A stretch of 7,116 bases of DNA from Methylococcaceae bacterium (GTDB lineage Bacteria; Pseudomonadota; Gammaproteobacteria; Methylococcales; Methylomonadaceae): assembly GCA_013140465.1 (NCBI GenBank), contig JABFST010000069.1:1-7116 (forward strand), in the 5' to 3' direction. Position numbers and translations under genes: made by a program. Positions within the stretch are counted from its first letter, which is position 1; each line of letters begins with the position of its first letter. Under the pieces are notes generated by a model. It saw only the letters and a program-made list of their open reading frames with translations, was not told where the DNA came from and ran no database searches. Positions 1 through 5,891 of this stretch are shown piece by piece.

Positions 1-28
1 TCCTTGTCCTTTTGGATGAGGAACACCG

Positions 29-322
29 ATGGCATTATCAAAGAAGTGGATTGGGCATATTGACGCATGGCAGGCCAGCGGTCTGGCGCAAGCGGATTAT
101 TGCCGGCAACAGCAGTTAAACCCCAAAACCTTTGCGGCACGTTTGTGTGAATACCGTCGGGGGCAACCAACATTGCCGCCGTCTCCGGCGTTCATCCCCG
201 TAGAAGTCGAAACGGCCGCACCCACCCCCTTGGTGCTGCGGCACGCGGGCGGCCACTGGCTGGAACTGCCGCCGGGCACATCGGCGGCGTGGTTGGCGGA
301 GCTTTGGCAATGCTTGGGCTGA
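29..322 (+). CDS. tnpA: IS66-family accessory protein TnpA (Orf1)
   Basis: This 97-residue protein is the small first gene of IS66 elements. The N-terminal half carries a helix-turn-helix-like segment (about residues 7-40: W-x-x-H-x-x-A-W-x-A-S-G-L, then Q-A-x-Y-C-R and L-N-P-K-T-F). This is the usual pattern of the family and is thought to bind DNA. It is followed by the typical P-A-F-I-P-V segment (about residues 53-58) and a C-terminal L-E-L-P-P-G / W-L-A-E-L motif that ends the family. The length matches family members. The start at 29 has a good ribosome binding site, GAGGA at 18-22. The stop codon lies inside the start of tnpB, implying translational coupling. Its precise role in transposition is not established; it is required together with TnpB in studied IS66 elements. 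Confidence 0.93.
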   Translation: MALSKKWIGHIDAWQASGLAQADYCRQQQLNPKTFAARLCEYRRGQPTLPPSPAFIPVEVETAAPTPLVLRHAGGHWLELPPGTSAAWLAELWQCLG

Positions 323-660
323 TCGCCAGCCCGCCGCACATTTGGTTGGCGGTGGCGCCCGTGGACATGCGCAAGGGCGCTGACGGGCTGTCGGCCATCG
401 TCCAGCAGGCGTTGGGGCATACGCCGTGTGCGGGTTCCGCGTTTGTGTTCCGCAACCGGGCGGGCAACCGCCTGAAGCTGTTGCTGTGGGACGGCAACGG
501 CGTTTGGCTGTGCCAGCGCCGTTTGCACCGTGGCAGTTTCGTCTGGCCTGCGGCGGGCGACACGGTTTTCCTGGTCACGGAGGCGCAATGGCACTGGCTG
601 GTGGCAGGGGTGGATTGGCAGCGTTTGTCGGCGGTTCCCCAAGCACATTGGCAAGCCTGA
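310..660 (+). CDS. tnpB: IS66-family accessory protein TnpB (IS66 Orf2-like)
   Basis: This 116-residue protein fits the IS66 Orf2 family. The N-terminus reads I-W-L-A-V-A-P-V-D-M-R-K-G-A-D-G-L, close to the family hallmark W-L-A-x-x-x-x-D-M-R-K-G-x-D-G-L. It is followed by F-V-F-R-N-R-x-G-N-R-L-K-L-L-x-W-D-G-N-G-x-W-L and a C-terminal half containing the segment around F-V-W-P. I chose the ATG at 310 because it gives the expected family N-terminus. A GTG at 289 in the same frame would add seven residues with no family support. The start overlaps the last 13 bases of tnpA, a layout typical of coupled translation. No frameshift or missing core residue is seen. The molecular role is unknown, though the gene is needed for transposition in tested relatives. 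Confidence 0.93.
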   Translation: MLGLIASPPHIWLAVAPVDMRKGADGLSAIVQQALGHTPCAGSAFVFRNRAGNRLKLLLWDGNGVWLCQRRLHRGSFVWPAAGDTVFLVTEAQWHWLVAGVDWQRLSAVPQAHWQA

Positions 661-744
661 ACACGCCGGTTCCGGTACCCAAAAAGCCTACCCAAAAATG
701 GGGTAAAACCCACTATTGGCAAGGCATACAGGCGTTTATTTAGG

Positions 745-757
745 TATAATATGACCT
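745..757 (+). promoter_or_regulatory. possible internal promoter -10 for tnpC
   Basis: A perfect TATAAT lies at 745-750, only 7 bases before the tnpC ATG at 758. Transcription from it would start about at the ATG, giving a leaderless message. A TTGGCA at 716-721 is 23 bp away, too far for a normal sigma-70 pair, and nothing better is seen at 16-18 bp. No clear Shine-Dalgarno precedes 758. Weak evidence: this could be chance in a locally A+T-rich gap. Confidence 0.25.
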
Positions 758-2325
758 ATGAAACTACTCGCCGAACTGGACAATTTAGACCTCGACCCCG
801 TTGCCAAAAGCCAAGTGGCGGCGATGGTCCAGACACTGTTGGCACAGGTTGAACGCGATGCCAAAACCATCCAGGCCAAAGACCTCAAAATCGAAGCCCT
901 GACCCATGAGCTCGCGCATATCCGGCGCATCCGCTTTGGCGTCAAAAGCGAAACCCTATCCCCGCTGCAACGTGACGTGTTCGAGGAAACCTGGAACACC
1001 GACCTGTCCGCCATTGAAGCGGAAGTCGAACAGCTTCAAGACGACCGCCCCACCAACACGGTGGCGAAACCCAAGCGCCCCCGTGCCGGTCGCCAACCCT
1101 TACCCGACCATCTGCCCCGTATCGAACACCGCCATGAGCCAGCATCCTGCTCTTGCGGCCGCTGCGGTAAGGATCTGGTCAAAATCGGTGAAGACATTAC
1201 CGAACAACTGGATGTCGAACCGGCCAAATTCTTCGTCCACCGCCACATCCGTCCCCAATATGCCTGCCGCGCGTGCGAAACCGTCACCGCAGCCCCCATC
1301 CCGCCGGCAGTGATTGATGGCGGCATGGCCGCGGTCGGCCTGTTGGCTTGGGTCGTGGTCAGCAAATACCAAGACCACTTGCCGCTGTACCGGCTGGAAC
1401 AAATCGCCGCCCGCGACAACGTCATCTTGTCCCGGTCAACATTGGCCGATTGGGTCGGACGCGTCGGTGTGGCGCTGCAACCGTTAGTGGATCGTCTGAC
1501 TTGGCATCTGCTACAAGGCAATACCTTACATGCCGACGAAACGCCCGTGGCGCAACTCGACCCCGGCAGCGGCAAAACCCGGAAAGCCTATCTCTGGGCA
1601 TACCGCAGCAATGACCTGGCGGAGGCCGGGCCGCGGCTGATCGTCTTCGACTACCGGAAAGGCCGGGGCGGCGAACATGCCCGCCAGTTTTTGGGCGCAT
1701 GGCAAGGCCACCTGATGGTTGACGACTATGCCGGTTACAAAGCCCTGTTTACGGACACCGGCAACGGCGGCGCCTGCACCGAACTGGCCTGCTTTGCCCA
1801 TGCGCGGCGTAAATTCTATGACCTGCACCAAGCCAACCAAAGCCCCATGGCGTGGGAAGCGTTACAACGCATCAGCGTGCTCTATGCCATCGAAGCGGAA
1901 GGCAAAGCCCTGGACATTGGTGCGCGCCAACAACTGCGGGCAGAAAAAAGCCAGCCCCAACTGCACGCCTTCCATGACTGGCTCGTGCAAACCCGTACCG
2001 GCACCGCCCCCGGCGGCGCTTCCGCCAAAGCCCTGGATTACACCTTAAAGCGGTGGCCCGCCGTTATGCGGAAACCGGACATCTGCCGATTGACAACAAC
2101 CCCGTGGAAAACTGCATCCGCCCCATTGCGCTGGGAAAGAAAAATTGGCTTTTTACCGGTTCCGAACGCGCGGGGCAACGTGCCGCCGCCATCCAGACCT
2201 TACTGGGGACGGCTAAGCTTAATGGCCTAAACCTGGCGGCATGGCTGAAGGAAACATTGGAAAAACTGCCCACTTGGCCGAACAGCCGCATCGACGAACT
2301 ACTGCCTTTCGGTAAATCAGATTAA
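758..2325 (+). pseudogene. tnpC: IS66-family DDE transposase TnpC, frameshifted
   Basis: TnpC is the catalytic transposase of IS66 elements. The reading frame from 758 holds an N-terminal leucine-rich coiled-coil region (about residues 20-65) and a zinc-finger-like domain with C131, C133, C136 and the C170-R-A-C173 pair. The start of the DDE domain follows, with D260 in H-A-D-E-T-P-V and D322 in V-D-D-Y-A-G-Y. Near 2060 the frame must drop by one. The family pattern K-R-W-x-A-L-x-R-Y is read as K-R-W-P-A in the first frame, while [13 protein letters not shown] continues in another. The third catalytic residue, E in N-N-P-V-E-N at codon 2107, and the [12 protein letters not shown] segment lie in that second frame and run to the stop at 2325. 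Net span is about 522 codons, normal for the family. The net loss is 1, 4 or 7 bases; 7 best fits the family spacing. Without the shift the product would lack the E and be inactive. Confidence 0.88.
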
Positions 2326-2334
2326 ATTGATTTT

Positions 2335-2371
2335 GGCAATTTTTATGGGGGTGGTTGGGCTGATCGCTTAC
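2335..2371 (+). repeat. right terminal end of the IS66 element
   Basis: After the tnpC stop the DNA runs through a T/G-rich stretch to GGTTGGGCTGATCGCTTAC, ending at 2371. Read from the outside inward on the minus strand this starts GTAAGCG, as expected for an IS66 terminal inverted repeat. The inner limit is approximate, and the partner repeat is beyond the window's left edge. Confidence 0.6.
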
Positions 2372-2373
2372 AA

Positions 2374-2673
2374 ACCATTAGCTTTCCAAACAGCCTGAAC
2401 GCTACACAACGTGGCAGTGTAAGCACGATGGCGCGTTATTCGGCTAAAGGCGTGAAAAAAGGCATTAAAATTGAAGAATGGACTTTCAAGCCATGTGGGG
2501 AAAAAATGGAGGAAAAAATGGAGGAAAAAATGCTTGAAGTATCGAAACTAGGGGTAGATAACGAAGCCGATTTAGCTGCGTTTACTACCGAAATTGCCTC
2601 TAAGTTGCTTTTGTCAGGCATTAAGCCGCTTGATAGCAGTAAATCTTTAACAGGTGCTGATTGTAAGAAATAG
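2374..2673 (+). CDS. unrecognised ORF at the IS66 right flank, possible tail of an interrupted gene
   Basis: The frame is open from the end of the IS at 2371 to the TAG at 2671-2673, about 99 host codons. If translation begins inside, the first ATG is at 2428, giving 81 residues, but no Shine-Dalgarno precedes it. This favours the view that the IS cut a longer gene and left its 3' part. The protein is hydrophilic and rich in Lys and Glu, with a W-T-F-K-P-C segment followed by a tandem E-K-M-E repeat. The C-terminal part (L-A-A-F-T-T-E-I-A-S-K-L-L-L) looks helical. No family is recognised. The alternative is a spurious open frame in decayed DNA; the minus-strand frame 2436-2621 seems only a shadow. 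Confidence 0.4.
   Translation, partial: TISFPNSLNATQRGSVSTMARYSAKGVKKGIKIEEWTFKPCGEKMEEKMEEKMLEVSKLGVDNEADLAAFTTEIASKLLLSGIKPLDSSKSLTGADCKK
2500..2531 (+). repeat. 12-bp tandem repeat, about 2.7 copies
   Basis: The unit GAAAAAATGGAG occurs at 2500-2511 and 2512-2523, with a partial third copy from 2524. Because the unit is a multiple of three it adds E-K-M-E to the frame above without breaking it. Copy number may change by slippage. Confidence 0.85.
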
Positions 2674-2721
2674 GCGGTTTTGCTTTTTATAACCTTGTTT
2701 GCTCGGTTTTATCGCTAACAC

Positions 2722-2750
2722 GGCAACGTCTGAAGCCGTTGCACTCCAAC
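2722..2750 (+). repeat. 29-bp dispersed hairpin repeat, copy 1
   Basis: This matches 3442-3470 in the same orientation with one mismatch (G2732 against A3452). It contains the inverted arms GCAACG (2723-2728) and CGTTGC (2737-2742), so the transcript could form a small stem with an 8-base loop. It is a REP-like dispersed repeat. No T-tract follows, so it is not a standard terminator. Confidence 0.8.
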
Positions 2751-2790
2751 TGTTTTTGCTAAGAATCACTGGCATCAACAGAAAAAAATG

Positions 2791-2881
2791 TAACTTCTCA
2801 TTAGCGGCAGGATAAAGACCTGTGAGGTTTATAAAACCTCGCAGGTCTACCGCTCTATTGCCTACAACTCATGAGAAGTTA
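2791..2881. repeat. 91-bp palindromic MITE-like element, copy 1 (complete)
   Basis: The ends are inverted: TAACTTCTCATTAG at 2791-2804 pairs with CTCATGAGAAGTTA at 2868-2881, 13 of 14 positions. Inside sits a strong palindrome with arms AGACCTGTGAGGTTT (2816-2830) and AAACCTCGCAGGTCT (2834-2848), one mismatch and a 3-base centre. A second, interrupted copy lies at 3850-3960. It encodes no protein, so if mobile it would need an enzyme supplied elsewhere. No clear flanking target duplication is visible beyond the ends. Confidence 0.75.
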
Positions 2882-3000
2882 AGAAAATTCTGTAAACCAT
2901 TGATTATTGGTAGATGAATTGTATTTTTCCTAAAGCCATACTACTCTACAGTCTGGCTAAGCAGCCCACGATTTCTTTCGGGAACGGGACAACAGCTGCC

Positions 3001-3318
3001 CTACTCTTGGCACCAAGTCAGATAATTCAGGGGGTCAAAACCCGGGCATTGCACTCTGTCATCTTTCGCCATCTTTAAGTAAGGCACTGGGGGTGTGCCG
3101 ATAAAATAATAGAAAAAATGCCTATCTTCGCCGTATAACCACCATTCACCCGAACCTTGATTGAGTACGGTCGCCTTAAACGTCAGTAGTTAAGACTCTT
3201 TAGGAATAATAAAGCCACGCGCAATGCAAAGGCTCCAGACCTTACCGAAAAAATCGCTAACCGACGCAATCCCCACAAAGACTATTAAAATTAATGCTAA
3301 CAGGGTTTTACTCTTCAT
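3001..3318 (-). pseudogene. small membrane-anchored or secreted protein gene with an in-frame stop
   Basis: On the minus strand an ATG at 3318-3316 opens a frame that reads 42 codons to a TAA at 3192-3190, then continues in the same frame for 62 more codons to a TAG at 3003-3001. The total is 105 codons plus the final stop. Residues about 4-20 are strongly hydrophobic after two Lys (M-K-S-K-T-L-L-A-L-I-L-I-V-F-V-G), fitting a signal peptide or membrane anchor. The part after the TAA looks like real protein: L-L-T-F-K-A-T-V-L-N-Q-G-S-G-E-W-W-L-Y-G-E-D, then an aromatic run F-F-Y-Y-F and a C-terminal C-P-G-F-D-P-L-N-Y-L-T-W-C. The simplest reading is one nonsense mutation, for example from CAA or GAA. 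No strong Shine-Dalgarno precedes the ATG. The family is not recognised. Sequencing error is also possible. Confidence 0.6.
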
Positions 3319-3366
3319 AGAAATAAAGTGGGGTTTTGCCTTTGAAACTCGACACCTACCCTATAA

Positions 3367-3381
3367 CACTCAAGCTGAGTG
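3367..3381. repeat. small hairpin inside a wider inverted repeat
   Basis: CACTCA (3367-3372) and TGAGTG (3376-3381) form a 6-bp stem around AGC. An overlapping wider pair, AACACT (3365-3370) and AGTGTT (3385-3390), offers an alternative fold. It lies just upstream of the broken minus-strand gene, so it would be in that gene's leader. Function unknown. Confidence 0.4.
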
Positions 3382-3396
3382 AGTAGTGTTTAGCGT

Positions 3397-3430
3397 GGGG
3401 TCGCAATTTCGCGCCTAAAGCCGCTCCCAC
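3397..3430 (-). repeat. REP-like sequence
   Basis: Read on the minus strand this begins GTGGGAGCGGCTTTAGGCGC, continuing with CGAAATTGCGACCCC. From memory, short repeats starting GTGGGAGCGG with a central CTTTAG-like core are widespread extragenic repeats in gammaproteobacteria. The core CTAAAG is shared with the neighbouring 29-bp repeat at 3442-3470, so the two may form a REP pair. Confidence 0.5.
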
Positions 3431-3441
3431 AATGCCGACAA

Positions 3442-3470
3442 GGCAACGTCTAAAGCCGTTGCACTCCAAC
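3442..3470 (+). repeat. 29-bp dispersed hairpin repeat, copy 2
   Basis: Same sequence and orientation as 2722-2750 with one substitution, exactly 720 bp downstream. Inverted arms are GCAACG (3443-3448) and CGTTGC (3457-3462). The copy lies 44 bp beyond the stop of the minus-strand 107-residue gene, so its hairpin could protect or end that message, though no T-tract follows on that strand. Confidence 0.8.
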
Positions 3471-3513
3471 AGATAATGCTATCTTTGGGTGATAGTTTAG
3501 GCGCAGACTAAGC

Positions 3514-3837
3514 CTACAAGCCCGCAATAGCGGCTTTAGCATTACACTGTGCAATCGCCTCGGCTAGCTGTGCGGGTGTCAAGGCGTGCTTAAGGGCGGT
3601 TGTGCCATTCAATTCAAACGCTTGATAATCTTTTTTGGCAAAGGTCAGGGTTTGGCATTTTTTAAACGGTTGGTTATCAAAAGGCAATTGGGGAGTGCTT
3701 GGCTTGAGTGGCGCAGTGCCTTCCAGACTAGGCGCATAAATCATAAATTCGCCTTTGATTGCCAATACGGCGCGGTATTGCTGGGCGGAGGTCAGGTACA
3801 AATAGCCGACTTCGAGGTCTTGTAGTTTTAATTTCAT
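3514..3837 (-). CDS. hypothetical protein, 107 residues
   Basis: I do not recognise this protein. It begins M-K-L-K-L-Q-D-L-E-V-G-Y-L-Y-L and has no signal peptide or membrane segment, so it is likely cytoplasmic. The middle is rich in Pro and Phe (P-S-T-P-Q-L-P-F-D-N-Q-P-F). The C-terminus (A-L-T-P-A-Q-L-A-E-A-I-A-Q-C-N-A-K-A-A-I-A) looks like one or two Ala-rich helices. A Shine-Dalgarno-like TAGGTAAG lies close upstream of the ATG on the minus strand, which supports this start. It lies 133 bp downstream of lolD on the same strand, separated by a palindromic element, and may be read through from lolD or have its own promoter. An opposite-strand frame at 3586-3825 is judged a shadow. The balanced codon use and ribosome site favour a real gene. 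Confidence 0.7.
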   Translation of the reverse strand: MKLKLQDLEVGYLYLTSAQQYRAVLAIKGEFMIYAPSLEGTAPLKPSTPQLPFDNQPFKKCQTLTFAKKDYQAFELNGTTALKHALTPAQLAEAIAQCNAKAAIAGL

Positions 3838-3849
3838 GTGCTTACCTAG

Positions 3850-3960
3850 TCACTTCTCATGAGTGGCAGAATCAAGACTTGCGGGGTTTATAAAGACCCC
3901 TCTCCCCAACCCTCTCCCTGAGGGAGAGGGAGTTTAGACTCTATAAAACCTCGCAGGTCT
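3850..3960. repeat. palindromic MITE-like element, copy 2 (interrupted, right arm missing)
   Basis: Bases 3850-3894 match 2791-2835 at 37 of 45 positions, and 3948-3960 match 2836-2848 exactly. The two matching parts are separated by 53 bp that are absent from copy 1. The outer right arm seen in copy 1 (2849-2881) is not present; the lolD stop codon lies at 3973-3971. The element fills the gap between lolD and the 107-residue gene, and its left end abuts the latter's ribosome binding site. Confidence 0.75.
3895..3941. mobile_element. 47-bp hairpin sequence inserted into the palindromic element
   Basis: This block is flanked by TATAAA at 3889-3894 and again at 3942-3947. Removing 53 bp (the block plus one TATAAA) restores a 33-bp palindrome of exactly the same length as in copy 1. 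Within it CCCTCTCCCT (3910-3919) and AGGGAGAGGG (3921-3930) are perfect inverted arms around a single G, preceded by a near-repeat CCCCTCTCCCC. From memory, this CCCTCTCCC-type palindrome is a common dispersed repeat in gammaproteobacteria. The 6-bp direct repeat fits a target-site duplication. Confidence 0.6.
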
Positions 3961-3970
3961 GCGAAGCCTG

Positions 3971-4651
3971 TTACGCCACTATCAAACCATCTTCCATATG
4001 CAACACCTTACCCATACGCGCCGCCAGCTCGTGGTCATGCGTGACCACCAAAAAACTCACGTTGAGTTCTTGGTTTAATTCCAGCATGAGCTGATAGACT
4101 TGGTCGGCGGTTTTGCTGTCCAAATTGCCTGTGGGTTCATCTGCCAGCACTAAACACGGTTTGTTGATTAAGGCTCTGGCGACGGCGGCGCGTTGGCGTT
4201 CGCCACCCGACAATTCACCCGGCTTGTGTTCCACCCGATGCCCCAAACCCACGCGCTGCAAAAGGGCACTGGCGCGGACTGTGGCTTGTTTGACCGATTC
4301 GCCAGCAATCAATAAGGGCATGGCGACATTTTCCAACACGGTAAATTCGCCCAGCAAATGGTGCGATTGGTAAATAAAGCCTAGGGATTTATTGCGCAGT
4401 TTTGCCAATTTGCCGCCACTGACTTGGTTGATGTTGACACCATCCAATATCACTTCACCGCCACTGGCTTTTTCCAAACCGCCCAGCAAATGCAGCAAGG
4501 TGCTTTTGCCGGAGCCGGAAGCGCCCATAATGGCGACCCGTTCGCCCGCCGCAATACTCAGATTAACCCCTTTTAACACTTCCACATGCAAGCCGCCTTG
4601 ATCGTAGCGTTTGCTGAGTTGGCTGCATTGTAAAATAGTTGCCTTATTCAT
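3971..4651 (-). CDS. lolD: lipoprotein-releasing ABC transporter ATPase LolD
   Basis: LolD is the cytoplasmic ATPase that powers extraction of outer-membrane lipoproteins from the inner membrane and their hand-over to the carrier LolA. This 226-residue protein has every ABC motif: Walker [10 protein letters not shown] (43-51), Q-loop Q95, signature L-S-G-G-E-R-Q-R (147-154), Walker B L-V-L-A-D-E (167-172), D-loop G-N-L-D (175-178) and switch H205. The segment [18 protein letters not shown] (92-109) is close to the conserved LolD-specific motif after the Q-loop. Length is typical. Its ATG overlaps the lolC stop by 8 bases (ATGAATAA), so translation is coupled. It closely resembles other MacB-type ATPases, but the adjacent LolC partner decides the assignment. 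Confidence 0.95.
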   Translation of the reverse strand: MNKATILQCSQLSKRYDQGGLHVEVLKGVNLSIAAGERVAIMGASGSGKSTLLHLLGGLEKASGGEVILDGVNINQVSGGKLAKLRNKSLGFIYQSHHLLGEFTVLENVAMPLLIAGESVKQATVRASALLQRVGLGHRVEHKPGELSGGERQRAAVARALINKPCLVLADEPTGNLDSKTADQVYQLMLELNQELNVSFLVVTHDHELAARMGKVLHMEDGLIVA

Positions 4652-5891
4652 ATCTAAGCACTTCCGCAGGGTTGATTCGTGACGCTTGCCAAGCGGGGTA
4701 GATTGTTGCCAACAAGGACAAGAAAAACGCCATCCCCGCTATTGCATACACATCCGACCAGACCAGCTTGGACGGCAATTCGCTGATGTAATACACGTCA
4801 GCAGCCATAAATTGCACTTGGAACAGGCTTTCGATGGCAGGGACGATGGTTTCAACATTTAAGGCCAATAACACGCCGCCTAAAGTGCCTAACAAGGTGC
4901 CGACCACACCGATAATAGAGCCTAACACCATAAAAATGCCCATTACCGACGCGGAGGTCAGCCCTTGGGTTTTTAGAATGGCAATGTCGCCGCGTTTGTC
5001 GGTCACGACCATCACCAGCGTGGACACAATATTGAACGCCGCCACCGCGACTATCAGCAGCAAGATAATAAACATCACCCGCTTTTCGGTTTGGATGGCC
5101 CTAAAAAAGTTTTCGTGCGCCAAAGTCCAATCACTGACCACATAATCGCCAGCCAGTGCCGCCGCCATCTCATGGGTGATTTTGGGGGCGTTGAACAAGT
5201 CATCCAATTTAATGCGCAAACCGGACACGGCAGCATCCATACGGAACAACTTAGCCGCATCATCGATATGGATCAAGGCCATATTGCGGTCGTATTCAAA
5301 CATGCCCACTTCAAAAATGCCGACCACGGTAAAACGGCGCATTCTAGGAACAATGCCCGCCGGGGTGGAATTGATCTGGGGACTGATGACGGTGATTTTA
5401 TCGCCCATCAACACGCCCAAATATTTTGCCAATTCCGCACCCAAGACGATGCCGTATTGGCCAGGCAGCAAATCACTAAGCTTACCTGCTTGCATTTTAT
5501 TGGCGACTTCTGACACTTTCGGCTCGTAAGCAGGGATGATGCCGTTCAGCATTGTGCCGCTGACCCGGCGGTCGGCGTTAATCATCACTTGTCCGGTAAT
5601 AAACGGGGCCGTGCCTTGGACATGTGGATAACCCGCCAGTTGGGTGTCGAGTGTTTGCCAGTTGTCTAACTGCCCGAATTTGCCGGTGGCGGTCGCGTGC
5701 GAGGTCATGCCTAAAATGCGTTCGCGCAGTTCGGCCTCAAAACCGTTCATGACTGACAACACGGTAATCAGGGCGGTTACGCCCAAGGCGATGCCCAGCA
5801 CAGAGGTTAAGGTGATGAAAGAGATAAATTGGGTACGGCGTTTGGCACGCGTATAACGCAAGCCTATATAAAATATGAGTGGTTTAAACAT
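4644..5891 (-). CDS. lolC: lipoprotein-releasing system transmembrane protein LolC (or LolF-type)
   Basis: This 415-residue protein has the LolC/LolE architecture. TM1 is at about 22-47, a large periplasmic domain follows (about 48-270), then three more membrane helices (about 272-296, 315-345, 379-401) and the conserved end P-A-E-x-L-R-Y-E. The N-terminus [12 protein letters not shown] is the family hallmark (here [12 protein letters not shown]). The segment S-T-P-A-G-I-V-P-R at about 175-183 corresponds to the LolA-binding Hook of LolC. Only one such subunit is seen and no lolE follows lolD. In many gammaproteobacteria a single LolF forms a homodimer, so LolF is a real alternative; a lolE elsewhere cannot be excluded. 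The ATG is 18 bases after fur. The gap is C-rich and offers no Shine-Dalgarno, so expression may depend on coupling to fur. Confidence 0.93.
   Translation of the reverse strand: MFKPLIFYIGLRYTRAKRRTQFISFITLTSVLGIALGVTALITVLSVMNGFEAELRERILGMTSHATATGKFGQLDNWQTLDTQLAGYPHVQGTAPFITGQVMINADRRVSGTMLNGIIPAYEPKVSEVANKMQAGKLSDLLPGQYGIVLGAELAKYLGVLMGDKITVISPQINSTPAGIVPRMRRFTVVGIFEVGMFEYDRNMALIHIDDAAKLFRMDAAVSGLRIKLDDLFNAPKITHEMAAALAGDYVVSDWTLAHENFFRAIQTEKRVMFIILLLIVAVAAFNIVSTLVMVVTDKRGDIAILKTQGLTSASVMGIFMVLGSIIGVVGTLLGTLGGVLLALNVETIVPAIESLFQVQFMAADVYYISELPSKLVWSDVYAIAGMAFFLSLLATIYPAWQASRINPAEVLRYE

Larger units (their letters stand above)
1..2371 (+). mobile_element. IS66-family insertion sequence, left end outside window
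   Basis: Three genes in the order tnpA, tnpB, tnpC on one strand, with tnpB overlapping tnpA, are the diagnostic layout of IS66-family elements. The right boundary is placed at 2371. There the DNA reads GGGCTGATCGCTTAC, which on the other strand begins GTAAGCGATCAGCCC; IS66-family terminal repeats commonly start with GTAA. The left terminal repeat is not in the window, so neither the full length nor the expected 8-bp target duplication can be confirmed. If the boundary is right, the right-hand duplicate would be AAACCATT at 2372-2379. The element is clearly richer in G+C than the DNA to its right, which suggests acquisition from another genome. tnpC is frameshifted, so the copy is probably not autonomous. 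Confidence 0.9.
2674..3513. other. gene-poor repeat-rich region
   Basis: This 840-bp stretch between the flanking ORF and the 107-residue gene holds no intact gene that I can support. It contains two copies of a 29-bp hairpin repeat, one palindromic MITE-like element, a broken small minus-strand gene (3001-3318), a small hairpin at 3367-3381 and a REP-like sequence ending at 3430. The rest (2882-3000) shows nothing further. The density of repeats and decayed coding sequence suggests a tolerated landing zone for mobile DNA. Confidence 0.7.

Noticed and set aside
97..722. Long minus-strand open frames opposite tnpA and tnpB
   Set aside because: They are Arg/Pro-rich shadows of G+C-rich transposase genes, with no recognisable motifs, and the plus-strand frames have clear family signatures.
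2045..2053. Programmed -1 frameshifting in tnpC at C-TTA-AAG
   Set aside because: It is not a full X-XXY-YYZ site, slippage here would lose the conserved W-P, and IS66 tnpC is normally one frame. A small deletion is simpler.
314..2367. 13-bp match TTGGGCTGATCGC at 314-326 and in the IS right end at 2355-2367
   Set aside because: One 13-bp direct match in about 7 kb is not far from chance expectation, and the first copy is coding sequence at the tnpA/tnpB overlap in the wrong orientation for a terminal inverted repeat.
3190..3192. Recoded stop (selenocysteine or pyrrolysine) in the small minus-strand gene
   Set aside because: The codon is TAA, which is not used for either amino acid, so a nonsense mutation or an error is the reasonable explanation.
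3910..3930. Intrinsic terminator for lolD
   Set aside because: The GC stem is strong, but neither strand has a T-tract directly after it and its flanks fit an inserted dispersed repeat better.
2722..3960. CRISPR array from the repeated hairpins
   Set aside because: Only two copies of each repeat type, at irregular large spacing, with no spacers or cas genes.
5091..5529. Plus-strand open frames opposite lolC
   Set aside because: lolC is conserved along its whole length on the minus strand, and the opposite frames show no ribosome site or domain.
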